Shown here: positions 1 to 11,611 of the stretch, in pieces
How the letters are laid out: each line of letters begins with the position of its first letter
How positions within the stretch are numbered: position 1 is the stretch's first letter
The notes under the pieces: generated by a model
What the model saw: the letters and a program-made list of their open reading frames with translations, nothing else
What the model was told of the DNA's origin: nothing
Databases searched by the model: none
Assembly (NCBI GenBank): GCA_037176705.1
Contig: CM073889.1
Coordinates: forward strand, 54,243,596-54,307,595
Source: Molossus alvarezi
Lineage: Eukaryota; Chordata; Mammalia; Chiroptera; Molossidae
Direction: 5' to 3'
DNA: 64,000 nucleotides
Translations under genes and position numbers: made by a program

Positions 1-511
1 CTTGGATATGAGTTGTTTGCCTGGAAGAGTCTACAAAGCATCTGGATACCAAATACTGGCTGCGCTGCAGAAATGAAACATTTTGGTTAGAGCAGTGTTC
101 AGGTCGTGGAAATCTATACCCTATTCAGTTCTACACACATTCTCTCCATGCGTTACCAAATGAATCAGAGTCATGCCATGGATCCACGATACATTTCACT
201 GTTTGTGCCGATTTCCACATTAACATAAGGTGTAGATACCTGTTTTCTGCAGAGAATTGAATGTAAACCCTTGTCCTCAGTGTGAAATGCTGGAATTATC
301 CCGTGGAAATGAATGATAACTCCCGAACTTATGCTTAAAATACCCTGTGACAGATTCAACCTATTTCTTGATATCTGACAGAATCATCTCCATTATAACA
401 AGATTTCCAAAGAGTTTAAGGCCTTTGAATAATGGTCCTGGATTCACATGTTTCAAGAGTATTTCCCAGAAGAACCTATGAAAATACAGTGGATAATCAA
501 AGGTGTGCATC

Positions 512-532
512 ACTGGTGTTCTTTCTCTGCAG
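512..532 (+). repeat. Recurrent internal motif ACTGGTGTT...CTGCAG (unit 1)
   Basis: ACTGGTGTT at 512 is followed by CTGCAG at 527. The same pair occurs at 719/733. A looser version (ACTGTGTT then CTGCAG) lies at about 877/890. ACTGGTGTT alone recurs at 1556 without CTGCAG, and a CTGTTTT-CTGCAG variant sits at 239-252. It may be a relic of a shorter founding repeat. Confidence 0.55.
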
Positions 533-1138
533 AATTATATAATTACATTCAGTTCAAGAGCAGCATGGAAACCTCAATATGGTGTAGTGGCAATTGGACT
601 GTTCAGTGGCTCTCTGTCCTAAAAACAGTGTTCCCATTGACTAACTTCTTCACATACTGTCTAACTATGGTGAAGAAGATTCTTGGGCTATACCCACTTC
701 ACAAAACATGGAACCAACACTGGTGTTCTGTTCTGCAGATTATGTGTTAGAACAGTTGAGGAAAGTTTGATTCAAGGTAATGTGGCAACCTAACGTTTGC
801 CTATGCCCTTAGACATACTTCTCACCAGAGATCGTTTCTAGGAGCGTTTATACACAGCAAACCGATTCCAAACGAACTGTGTTAGAACTCTGCAGTTCAG
901 TTGAGGAAACTCACTTCCATGAAGCCTAGAGAGTGAGGCTTCTCCAACCATAAGCTGTTTTGGTTAAGTACCTAAGAAATGTCTGTTTGTTAAGGTGTAA
1001 TCACACGAAAACCTAGCAGTGCACGTTTCTTTCTCTTGTTCCCTACACACAATTACAAGACTTGCTGGTGCAGTCTCAGATATCCTGAATTATGGGCAAA
1101 ACTCTGTGAGAGCCAGGGGCAACATTCATTGGTGGCAT

Positions 1139-1146
1139 GTTTAAAC
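1139..1146. other. 8-bp palindrome GTTTAAAC, first of two per unit
   Basis: GTTTAAAC occurs at 1139 and 1617 in unit 1 and at matching places in most units. The second site is changed to GTTGAAAC in units 5-8. No function is assigned; it is useful as a haplotype marker. Confidence 0.6.
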
Positions 1147-1177
1147 TTGGGAAATTGAGTACCTTTGCAAGGAAAGT

Positions 1178-2164
1178 GTGTAGATACATGTTCTAGTAGG
1201 AAACTGATGGAATGATTGAATATTTCCATTTTGGTTCAGGAAATGCTCAGATCATGGCAACAGTCATGTGAAACACTTGAATATAGACACTCTCCTCGTG
1301 GAGTGGAGAGATCCAGTCTTCTCCTGGAAAGAAGCACTAGGACAGAGCACACTGATGTGTAGAATCAAAAGTTATCCCCTTTTGTGTTCTGTGTTGGTAA
1401 TGGTTTCCAAGATTGCACAGTTTTCTACAACATTTCTCAAGGCGATACTTGGAATCAGTATGGTTTCTTCTGTAGCTGTTTGTTTCGCCTAATTCTTAGT
1501 CAGAACAGTGAACCAACCTAGGGTCTAGAATGAAATAATGGAAAGGTTGATAACTACTGGTGTTACACATGTGCCATTCTTGAAACAAAGCAACTGAACA
1601 CATCTAAAGTGATGTAGTTTAAACATTTGATGTGTACATCCAAGAAGAAATACATGAATGTGAAGACACTGACAATACCATGGGTGTTTCACATTGCATT
1701 TCTCTGTGAGTTAGAACAAGAGGAGGGTTCTGGAGAAAAGGCACTTGTACAGTTGACCTGGGTATCAATTTCAATTAGCTACCCACACATTATGCCCGGT
1801 TTGCGCGGCATAGTTTGCATTGGAGAGTTATCCAGTGTTGCATGTAAATGCAGCTGACTGCCTTCTTTCCTATACGACAAGAAAGTCAATTTGTACGAGA
1901 AGAAGAGGTAACTTTTCAACATACTACTTTTCTTCCTTGGATATGAGTTGTTTGACTGGAAGAGTCTACAAAGCATCTCGATACCAAATACAGGCTGCGC
2001 TGCAGAAATGAAACATTTTGGTTAGAGCAGTGTTCAGGTCGTGGAAATCTATACCCTATTCAGTTCTACACACATTCTCTCCATGCGTTACCAAATGAAT
2101 CAGAGTCATGCCATGGATCCACGATACATTTCACTGTTTGTGCCGATTTCCACATTAACATAAG
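1178..2164 (+). repeat. Putative ancestral half-unit, second half (units 1-2)
   Basis: Partner of 230-1177, running over the arbitrary unit boundary at 1936. The best local pair is the GTGTAGATAC context (AAGGTGTAGATACCTGTT versus AAGTGTGTAGATACATGTT). The halves are strongly diverged, so the duplication, if real, is much older than the spread of the array. Confidence 0.5.
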
Positions 2165-3870
2165 GTGTAGATACCTGTTTTCTGCAGAGAATTGAATGTA
2201 AACCCTTGTCCTCAGTGTGAAATGCTGGAATTATCCCGTGGAAATGAATGATAACTCTCGAACTTATGCGTAAAATTCCCTGTGACAGATTCAGCCTATT
2301 TCTTGATATCTGATAGAATCATCTCCATTATAACAAGGATTCAAAGAGTTTCAGGCCTTTGAATAATGGTCCTGGATACACATGTTTCAAGAGTATTTCC
2401 CAGAAGAACCTATGAAAATACAGTGGATAATCAAAGGTGTGCATCACTGGTGTTCTTTCTCTGCAGAATTATATAATTACTTTCAGTTCAAGAGTAGCAT
2501 GGAAAACTCAATATGGTGTAGTGGCAATTGGACTGTTCAGTGGCTCTCTGTCCTAAAAACAGTGTTCCCATTGACTAACTTCTTCACATACTGTCTAAAT
2601 ATGGTGAAGAAGATTCTTGGGCTATACCCACTTCACAAAACATGGAACCAACACTGGTGTTCTGTTCTGCAGATTATGTGTTAGAACAGTTGAGGAAAGT
2701 ATTGATTCAAGGTAATGTGGCAACCTAACGTTTGCCTATGCCCTTAGACATACTTCTCACCAGAGATCGTTTCTACGAGCGTTTATACACACCAAACCGA
2801 TTCCAAACGAACTGTGTTAGAACTCTGCAGTTCAGTTGAGGAAACTCACTTCCATGAAGCCTAGAGAGTGAGGCTTCTCCAACCATAAGCAGTTTTGGTT
2901 AAGTACCTAAGAAATGTCTGTTTGTTAAGGTGTAATCACACGAAAACCTAGCAGTGCACGTTTCTTTCTCTTGTTCCCTACACACAATTACAAGACTTGC
3001 TGGTGCAGTCTCAGATATCCTGAATTATGGGCAAAACTCTGTGAGATACAGGGGCAACATTCATTGGTGGCATGTTTAAACTTGGGAAATTGAGTACCTT
3101 TGCAAGGAAAGTGTGTAGATACATGTTCTAGTAAGAAACTGATGGAATGATTGAATATTTCCATTTTGGTTCAGGAAATGCACAGATCTTGGCAACAGTC
3201 ATGTGAAACACTTGAATATAGACACTCTCCTCGTGGTGTGGAGAGATCCAGTCTTCTCCTGGAAAGAACAACTAGGACAGGGCACACTGATGTGTAGAAT
3301 CAAAAGTTATCCCCTTTTGTGTTCTGTGTTGGTAATGGTTTCCAAGATTGCATGGTTTTCAACAACATTTCTCAAGGCGATACTTGGAATAAGTATGGTT
3401 TCTTCTGTAGCAGTTTGTTTCGCCTAATTCTTAGTCAGAACAGTGAACCAACCTAGGGTCTAGAATGAAATAATGGAAAGATTGATAACTACTGGTGTTA
3501 CACATGTGCCATTCTTGAAACAAAGCAACTGAACACATCTAAAGTGATGTAGTTTAAACATTTGATGTGTACATCCAAGGAGAAATACATGAATGTGAAG
3601 ACAGTGACAATACCATGGGTGTTTCACATTGCATTTCTCTGTGAGTTAGAACAAGAGGAGGGTTCTGGAGAAAAGGCACTTGTACAGTTGACCTGCGTAT
3701 CAATTTCAATTAGCTACCCACAAATTATGCCCGGTTTGAGCGGCATAGTTTGCATTGGAGAGTTATCCAGTGTTGCATGTAAATGCAGCTGACTGCCTTC
3801 TTTCCTATACGACAAGAAAGACAATTTGTACGAGAAGAAGAGGTAACTTTTCAACATACTACTTTTCTTC
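1936..3870 (+). repeat. Satellite unit 2 (1,935 bp)
   Basis: Full unit. It carries TTTGACTGG near 1949, CTCTCGAAC near 2257, a one-base loss in AAGGATTCAAAGAG near 2336, GAGATACAGGGG near 3045, TTGCATGGTTTTC near 3348 and GACCTGCGTATC near 3691. It also has TTTGAGCGGC rather than TTTGCGCGGC near 3735. Confidence 0.97.
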
Positions 3871-5804
3871 CTTGGATATGAGTTGTTTGCCTGGAAGAGT
3901 CTACAAAGCATCTCGATACCAAATACATGCTGCGCTGCAGAAATGAAACATTTTGGTTAGAGCAGTGTTCAGGTCGTGGAAATCTATACCCTATTCAGTT
4001 CTACACACATTCTCTCCATGCGTTCCCAAATGAATCAGTCATGCCATGGATCCACGATACATTTCACTGTTTGTGCCGATTTCCACATTAACATAAGGTG
4101 TAGATACCTGTTTTCTGCAGAGAATTGAATGTAAAACCTTGTCCTCAGTGTGAAATGCTGGAATTATCCCGAGGAAATGAATGATAACTCCCGAACTTAT
4201 GCTTAAAATACCCTGTGACAGATTCAACCTATTTCTTGATATCTGACAGAATCATCTCCATTATAACAAGGATTCCAAAGAGTTTCAGGCCTTTGAATAA
4301 TGGTCCTGGATACACATGTTTCAAGAGTATTTCCCAGAAGAACCTATGAAAATACAGTGGATAATCAAAGGTGTGCATCACTGGTGTTCTTTCTCTGCAG
4401 AATTATATAAATACTTTCAGTACAAGAGCAGCATGGAAACCTAAATATGGTGTAGTGGCAATTGGACTGTTCAGTGGCTCTCTGTCCTAAAAACAGTGTT
4501 CCCATTGACTAACTTCTTCACATACTGTCTAAATATGGTGAAGAAGATTCTTGGGCTATACCCACTTCACAAAACATGGAACCAACACTGGTGTTCTGTT
4601 CTGCAGATTATGTGTTAGAACAGTTGTGGAAAGTATTGATTCAAGGTAATGTGGCAACCTAACGTTTGCCTATGCCCTTAGACATACTTCTCACCAGAGA
4701 TCGTTTCTAGGAGCGTTTATACACACCAAACCGATTCCAAACGAACTGTGTTAGAACTCTGCAGTTCAGTTGAGGAAACTCATTTCCATGAAGCCTAGAG
4801 AGTGAGGCTTCTCCAACCATAAGCTGTTTTGGTTAAGTACCTAAGAAATGTCTGTTTGTTAAGGTGTAATCACACGAAAACCTAGCAGTGCACGTTTCTT
4901 TCTCTTGTTCCCTACACACAATTACAAGACTTGCTGGTGCAGTCTCAGATATCCTGAATTATGGGCAAAACTCTGTGAGAGCCAGGGGCAACATTCATTG
5001 GTGGCATGTTTAAACTTGGGAAATTGAGTACCTTTGCAAGGAAAGTGTGTAGATACATGTTCTAGTAAGAAACTGATGGAATGATTGAATATTTCCATTT
5101 TGGTTCAGGAAATGCACAGATCTTGGCAACAGTCATGTGAAACACTTGAATATAGACACTCTCCTCGTGGTGTGGAGAGATCCAGTCTTCTCCTGGAAAG
5201 AACAACTAGGACAGGGCACACTGATGTGTAGAATCAAAATTTATCCCCTTTTGTGTTCTGTGTTGGTAATGGTTTCCAAGATTGCACAGTTTTCTACAAC
5301 ATTTCTCAAGGCGATACTTGGAATAAGTATGGTTTCTTCTGTAGCAGTTTGTTTCGCCTAATTCTTAGTCAGAACAGTGAACCAACCTAGGGTCTAGAAT
5401 GAAATAATGGAAAGATTGATAACTACTGGTGTTACACATGTGCCATTCTTGAAACAAAGCAACTGAACACCTCTAAAGTGATGTAGTTTAAACATTTGAT
5501 GTGTACATCCAAGGAGAAATACATGAATGTGAAGACACTGACAATACCATGGGTGTTTCACATTGCATTTCTCTGTGAGTTAGAACAAGAGGAGGGTTCT
5601 GGAGAAAAGACACTTGTACAGTTGTCCTGGGTATCAATTTCAATTAGCTACCAATAAATTATGCCCGGTTTCTGCGGAATAGTTTGCATTGCAGAGTTAT
5701 CCAGTGTTGCATGTAAATGCAGCTGACTGCCTTCTTTCCTATACGACAAGAAAGTCAATTTGTAGGAGAAGAAGAGGTAACTTTTCAACATACTACTTTT
5801 CTTC
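3871..5804 (+). repeat. Satellite unit 3 (1,934 bp)
   Basis: Full unit. There is a two-base loss in GAATCAGTCATG near 4032, a variant shared with units 15 and 19. CCTAAATATGG near 4440 puts a TAA into the frame that is open for 100 codons in most other copies. The CpG-containing segment is altered to TTTCTGCGGAATAG near 5670. Confidence 0.97.
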
Positions 5805-7739
5805 CTTGGATATGAGTTGTTTGCCTGGAAGAGTCTACAAAGCATCTCGATACCAAATACAGGCTGCGCTGCAGAAATGAAACATTTTGGTTAGAGCAGT
5901 GTTCAGGTCGTGGAAATCTATACCCTATTCAGTTCTACACACATTCTCTCCATGCGTTACCAAATGAATCAGAGTCATGCCATGGATCCACGATACATTT
6001 TACTGTTTGTGCCGATTTCCACATTAACATAAGGTGTAGATACCTGTTTTCTGCAGAGAATTGAATGTAAACCCTTGTCCTCAGTGTGAAATGCTGGAAT
6101 TAGCCCGTGGAAATGAATGATAACTCCGAACTTATGCTTAAAATACCCTGTGACAAATTCAACCTATTTCTTGATGTCTGACAGAATCATCTTCATTATA
6201 ACAAGGATTCCAAAGAGTTTCAGGCCTTTGAATAATGGTCCTGGATTCACATGTTTCAAGAGTATTTCCCAGAAGAACCTATGAGAATACAGTGGATAAT
6301 CAAAGGTGTGCATCACTGGTGTTCTTTCTCTGAAGAATTATATAATTACATTCAGTTCAAGAGCAGCATGGAAACCTCAATATGGTGTAGTGGCAATTGG
6401 ACTGTTCAGTGGCTCTCTGTCCTAAAAACAGTGTTCCCATTGACTAACTTCTTCACATACTGTCTAAATATGGTGCAGAAGATTCTTGGGCTATACCCAC
6501 TTCACAAAACATGGAACCAACCCTGATGTTCTGTTCTGCAGATTATGTGTTAGAACAGTTGAGGAAAGTATTGATTCAAGGTAATGTGGCAACCTAAAGT
6601 TTGCCTATGCCCTTAGACATACTTCTCACCAGAGATCGTTTCTAGGAGCGTTTATACACACCAAACCGATTCCAAAAGAACTGTGTTAGAACTCTGCAGT
6701 TCAGTTGAGGAAACTCACTTCCATGAAGCCTAGAGAGTGAGGCTTCTCCAACCATAAGCTGTTTTGGTTAAGTACCTAAGAAATGTCTGTTTGTTAAGGT
6801 GTAATCACACGAAAACCTAGCAGTGCACGTTTCTTTCTCTTGTTCCCTACACACAATTACAAGACTTGCTGGTGCAGTCTCAGATATCCTGAATTATGGG
6901 CAAAACTCTGTGAGAGCCAGGGGCAACATTCATTGGTGGCATGTTTAAACTTGGGAAATTGAGTACCTTTGCAAGGAAAGTGTGTAGATACATGTTCTAG
7001 TAGGAAACTGATGGAATGATTGAATATTTCCATTTTGGTTCAGGAAATGCACAGATCATGGCAACAGTCATGTGAAACACTTGAATATAGACACTCTCCT
7101 CGTGGTGTGGAGAGATCAAGTCTTCTCCTGGAAAGAACAACTAGGACAGGGCACACTGATGTGTAGAATCAAAAGTTATCCCCTTTTGTGTTCTGTGTTG
7201 GTAATGGTTTCCAAGATTGCATAGTTTTCAACAACATTTCTCAAGGCAATACTTGGAATAAGTATGGTTTCTTCTGTAGCTGTTTGTTTCGCCTAATTCT
7301 TAGTCAGAACAGTGAACCAACCTAGGGTCTAGAATGAAATAATGGAAAGATTGATAACTACTGGTGTTACACATGTGCCATTCTTGAAACAAAGCAACTG
7401 AACACATCTAAAGTGATGTAGTTTAAACATTTGATGTGTACATCCAAGGAGAAATACATGAATGTGAAGACACTGACAATACCATGGGTGTTTCACATTG
7501 CATTTCTCTGTGAGTTAGAACAAGAGGAGGGTTCTGGAGAAAAGGCACTTGTACAGTTGACCTGGGTATCAATTTCAATTAGCTACCCACAAATTATGCC
7601 CGGTTTGCGCGGCATAGTTTGCATTGGAGAGTTATCCAGTGTTGCATGTAAATGCAGCTGACTGCCTTCTTTCCTATACGACAAGAAAGACAATTTGTAC
7701 GAGAAGAAGAGGTAACTTTTCAACATACTACTTTTCTTC
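5805..7739 (+). repeat. Satellite unit 4 (1,935 bp)
   Basis: Full unit. It has CTGAAGAATTATAT near 6330, which loses a CTGCAG and is also seen in the later B-type units, together with the B-like CTATGAGAATAC. ACCCTGATG near 6520 introduces a TGA in the common + frame. One base is lost in AACTCCGAAC near 6122. Confidence 0.97.
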
Positions 7740-9675
7740 CTTGGATATGAGTTGTTTGCCTGGTAGAGTCTACAAAGCATCTCGATACCAAATACAGGGT
7801 GCGCTGCCGAAATGAAACATTTTGGTTAGAGCAGTGTTCAGGTCGTGGAAATCTATACCCTATTCAGTTCTACACACATTCTCTCCATGCGTTACCAAAT
7901 GAATCAGAGTCATGCCATTGATCCACCATACATTTCACTGTTTGTGCCGATTTCCACATTAACATAAGGTGTAGATACCTGTTTTCTGCAGAGAATTGAA
8001 TGTAAACCCTTGTCCTCAGTGTGAAATGCTGGAATTATCCCGTGGAAATGAGCGATAACTCCCGAACTTATGCTTAAAATACCCTGTGACAGATTCAACC
8101 TATTTCTTGATATCTGACAGAATCATCTCCATTATAACAAGGATTCCAAAGAGTTTCAGGCCTTTGAATAATGGTCCTGGATTCACATGTTTCAAGAGTA
8201 TTTCCCAGAAGAACCTATGAAAATACAGTGGATAATCAAAGGTGTGCATCACTGGTGTTCTTTCTCTGCAGAATTATATATTTACATTCAGTTCAAGAGC
8301 AGCATGGAAACCTCAATATGGTGTAGTGGCAACTGGACTGTTCAGTGGCTCTCTGACCTAAAAACAGTGTTCCCATTGACTAACTTCTTCACATACTGTC
8401 TAAATATGGTGAAGAGGATTCTTGGGCTATACCCACTTCACAAAACATGGAACCAACACTGGTGTTCTGTTCTGCAGATTATGTGTTAGAACAGTTGAGG
8501 AAAGTATTGATTCAAGGTAATGTGGCAACCTAACGTTTGCCTATGCCCTTAGACATACTTCTCACCAGAGATCTTTTCTAGGAGCGTTTATACACACCAA
8601 ACCGATTCCAAACGAACTGTGATAGAACTCTGCAATTCAGTTGAGGAAACTCACTTCGATGAAGCCTAGAGAGTGAGGCTTCTCCAACCATAAGCTGTTT
8701 TGGGTAAGTACCTAAGAAATGTCTGTTTGTTAAGGTGTAATCACACGAAAACCTAGCCATGCACGTTTCTTTCTCTTGTTCCCTACACACAATTACAAGA
8801 CTTGCTGGTGCAGTCTCAGATATCCTGAATTATGGGCAAAACTCTGTGAGAGCCAGGGGCAACATTCATTGGTGGCATGTTTAAACTTGGGAAATTGAGT
8901 ACCTTTGCAAGGAAAGTGTGTAGATACATGTTCTAGTAGGAAACTGATGGAATGATTGAATAATTCCATTTTGGTTCAGGAAATGCACAGATCTTGGCAA
9001 CAGTCATGTGAAACACTTGAATATAGACACTCTCCTCGTGGTGTGGAGAGATCCAGTCTTCTCCTGGAAAGAACAACTAGGACAGGGCACACTGATGTGT
9101 AGAATCAAAAGTTATCCCCTTTTGTGTTCTGTGTTGGTAATGGTTTCCAAGATTGCACAGTTTTCTACAACATTTCTCAAGGCGATACTTGGAATAAGTA
9201 TGGTTTCTTCTGTAGCAGTTTGTTTCGCCTAATTCTTAGTCAGAACAGTGAACCAACCTAGGGTCTAGAATGAAATAATGGAAAGATTGATAACTACTGG
9301 TGTTACACATGTGCCATTCTTGAAACAAAGCAACTGAACACATCTAAAGTGATGTAGTTGAAACATTTGATGTGTACATCCAAGGAGAAATTCATGAATG
9401 TGAAGACACTGACAATACCATGGGTGTTTCACATTGCATTTCTCTGTGAGTTAGAACAAGAGGAGGGTTCTGGAGAAAAGGCACTTGTACAGTTGACCTG
9501 GGTATCAATTTCAATTAGCTACCCACAAATTATGCCCGGTTTGCGCGGCATAGTTTGCATTGGAGAGTTATCCAGTGTTGCATGTAAATGCAGCTGACTG
9601 CCTTCTTTCCTATACGACAAGAAAGACAATTTGTACGAGAAGAAGAGGTAACTTTTCAACATACTACTTTTCTTC
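7740..9675 (+). repeat. Satellite unit 5 (1,936 bp), triplet haplotype
   Basis: First of three nearly identical neighbours. Diagnostic changes are CCTGGTAGAG near 7760, GCTGCCGAAATG (CTGCAG lost) near 7804, CCATTGATCC (GGATCC lost) near 7915, TATATATTTACATTC near 8274, CTCTGACCTAAA near 8351, TGTGATAGAACTCTGCAATTC near 8619, and GTTGAAAC in place of the palindrome GTTTAAAC near 9357. Confidence 0.97.
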
Positions 9676-11611
9676 CTTGGATATGAGTTGTTTGCCTGGT
9701 AGAGTCTACAAAGCATCTCGATACCAAATACAGGGTGCGCTGCCGAAATGAAACATTTTGGTTAGAGCAGTGTTCAGGTCGTGGAAATCTATACCCTATT
9801 CAGTTCTACACACATTCTCTCCATGCGTTACCAAATGAATCAGAGTCATGCCATTGATCCACCATACATTTCACTGTTTGTGCCGATTTCCACATTAACA
9901 TAAGGTGTAGATACCTGTTTTCTGCAGAGAATTGAATGTAAACCCTTGTCCTCAGTGTGAAATGCTGGAATTATCCCGTGGAAATGAGCGATAACTCCCG
10001 AACTTATGCTTAAAATACCCTGTGACAGATTCAACCTATTTCTTGATATCTGACAGAATCATCTCCATTATAACAAGGATTCCAAAGAGTTTCAGGCCTT
10101 TGAATAATGGTCCTGGATTCACATGTTTCAAGAGTATTTCCCAGAAGAACCTATGAAAATACAGTGGATAATCAAAGGTGTGCATCACTGGTGTTCTTTC
10201 TCTGCAGAATTATATATTTACATTCAGTTCAAGAGCAGCATGGAAACCTCAATATGGTGTAGTGGCAACTGGACTGTTCAGTGGCTCTCTGACCTAAAAA
10301 CAGTGTTCCCATTGACTAACTTCTTCACATACTGTCTAAATATGGTGAAGAGGATTCTTGGGCTATACCCACTTCACAAAACATGGAACCAACACTGGTG
10401 TTCTGTTCTGCAGATTATGTGTTAGAACAGTTGAGGAAAGTATTGATTCAAGGTAATGTGGCAACCTAACGTTTGCCTATGCCCTTAGACATACTTCTCA
10501 CCAGAGATCTTTTCTAGGAGCGTTTATACACACCAAACCGATTCCAAACGAACTGTGATAGAACTCTGCAATTCAGTTGAGGAAACTCACTTCGATGAAG
10601 CCTAGAGAGTGAGGCTTCTCCAACCATAAGCTGTTTTGGGTAAGTACCTAAGAAATGTCTGTTTGTTAAGGTGTAATCACACGAAAACCTAGCCATGCAC
10701 GTTTCTTTCTCTTGTTCCCTACACACAATTACAAGACTTGCTGGTGCAGTCTCAGATATCCTGAATTATGGGCAAAACTCTGTGAGAGCCAGGGGCAACA
10801 TTCATTGGTGGCATGTTTAAACTTGGGAAATTGAGTACCTTTGCAAGGAAAGTGTGTAGATACATGTTCTAGTAGGAAACTGATGGAATGATTGAATAAT
10901 TCCATTTTGGTTCAGGAAATGCACAGATCTTGGCAACAGTCATGTGAAACACTTGAATATAGACACTCTCCTCGTGGTGTGGAGAGATCCAGTCTTCTCC
11001 TGGAAAGAACAACTAGGACAGGGCACACTGATGTGTAGAATCAAAAGTTATCCCCTTTTGTGTTCTGTGTTGGTAATGGTTTCCAAGATTGCACAGTTTT
11101 CTACAACATTTCTCAAGGCGATACTTGGAATAAGTATGGTTTCTTCTGTAGCAGTTTGTTTCGCCTAATTCTTAGTCAGAACAGTGAACCAACCTAGGGT
11201 CTAGAATGAAATAATGGAAAGATTGATAACTACTGGTGTTACACATGTGCCATTCTTGAAACAAAGCAACTGAACACATCTAAAGTGATGTAGTTGAAAC
11301 ATTTGATGTGTACATCCAAGGAGAAATTCATGAATGTGAAGACACTGACAATACCATGGGTGTTTCACATTGCATTTCTCTGTGAGTTAGAACAAGAGGA
11401 GGGTTCTGGAGAAAAGGCACTTGTACAGTTGACCTGGGTATCAATTTCAATTAGCTACCCACACATTATGCCTGGTTTGCGCGGCATAGTTTGCATTGGA
11501 GAGTTATCCAGTGTTGCATGTAAATGCAGCTGACTGCCTTCTTTCCTATACGACAAGAAAGTCAATTTGTACGAGAAGAAGAGGTAACTTTTCAACATAC
11601 TACTTTTCTTC
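9676..11611 (+). repeat. Satellite unit 6 (1,936 bp), triplet haplotype
   Basis: Same diagnostic changes as unit 5 at a spacing of exactly 1,936 bp. The first difference from unit 5 comes near its end, at 11464, where CACACATTATGCCTGG replaces CACAAATTATGCCCGG, followed by GAAAGTCAAT instead of GAAAGACAAT. Confidence 0.97.

Larger units (their letters stand above)
230..1177 (+). repeat. Putative ancestral half-unit, first half (in unit 1)
   Basis: Short similarities link this stretch in order to the following one: GTGTAGATAC 230 and 1178; AATTaC..CAG 541 and 1491; GTGTTc/GTGTTa 628 and 1560; TGAAGA 671 and 1661; GTTAGAACA 746 and 1710; TGCAG 891 and 1849; TGTTTG 984 and 1949; CATTC 1123 and 2073. 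Offsets run from 932 to 990 and the order is kept, which suggests a diverged head-to-tail duplication. Read by eye, not statistically tested. Confidence 0.5.
1..1935 (+). repeat. Satellite unit 1 (1,935 bp)
   Basis: Full unit. Private changes include TCTGGATACC near 41 (others mostly TCTCGATACC), GTGGAGTGG near 1299 (others GTGGTGTGG), GAAGCACTAGG near 1331 and AAAGTTTGATTC near 765. CTGCAG sites lie at 65, 247, 527, 733 and 890, and a single GGATCC at 180. This is the usual per-unit pattern and serves as the coordinate reference for the internal features. Confidence 0.97.

Noticed and set aside
171..359. Recurring - strand frames of 62-70 codons in each unit.
   Set aside because: Present on the opposite strand of the same repeat, with similar drift to the surrounding DNA. 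No protein family recognised and no sign of constraint.
448..750. + strand open frame of 100 codons recurring once per unit, extended to 110 codons in several B-type units.
   Set aside because: It is truncated in unit 3 (TAA), units 12-14 and 18 (one-base loss) and units 15 and 19 (TAG), and frame-shifted in the 110-codon versions. It has no recognisable domain, no flanking gene signals and codon changes of all kinds. A chance frame preserved by array homogenisation is enough to explain it.
1485..1502. TTTCGCCTAATTCTTAG as a CENP-B box on the + strand.
   Set aside because: Only the TTCG half and the central A match. The CGGG half is absent.
1139..1624. GTTTAAAC pair (1139 and 1617) as a functional element or a quarter-unit period.
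   Set aside because: The flanks of the two sites do not resemble each other beyond the palindrome, and four units lose one of them.
1795..1811. Possible CENP-B box on the - strand in CCCGGTTTGCGCGGC (7 of 9 core bases).
   Set aside because: Two core bases do not fit. By simple counting about five such near-matches per unit are expected by chance on both strands, and many copies break the site further.
1268..1857. Other recurring + strand frames of 74-79 codons.
   Set aside because: Overlapping satellite frames, variably shortened by the GATTTTGG one-base loss or lacking a start codon in some copies. No family resemblance.
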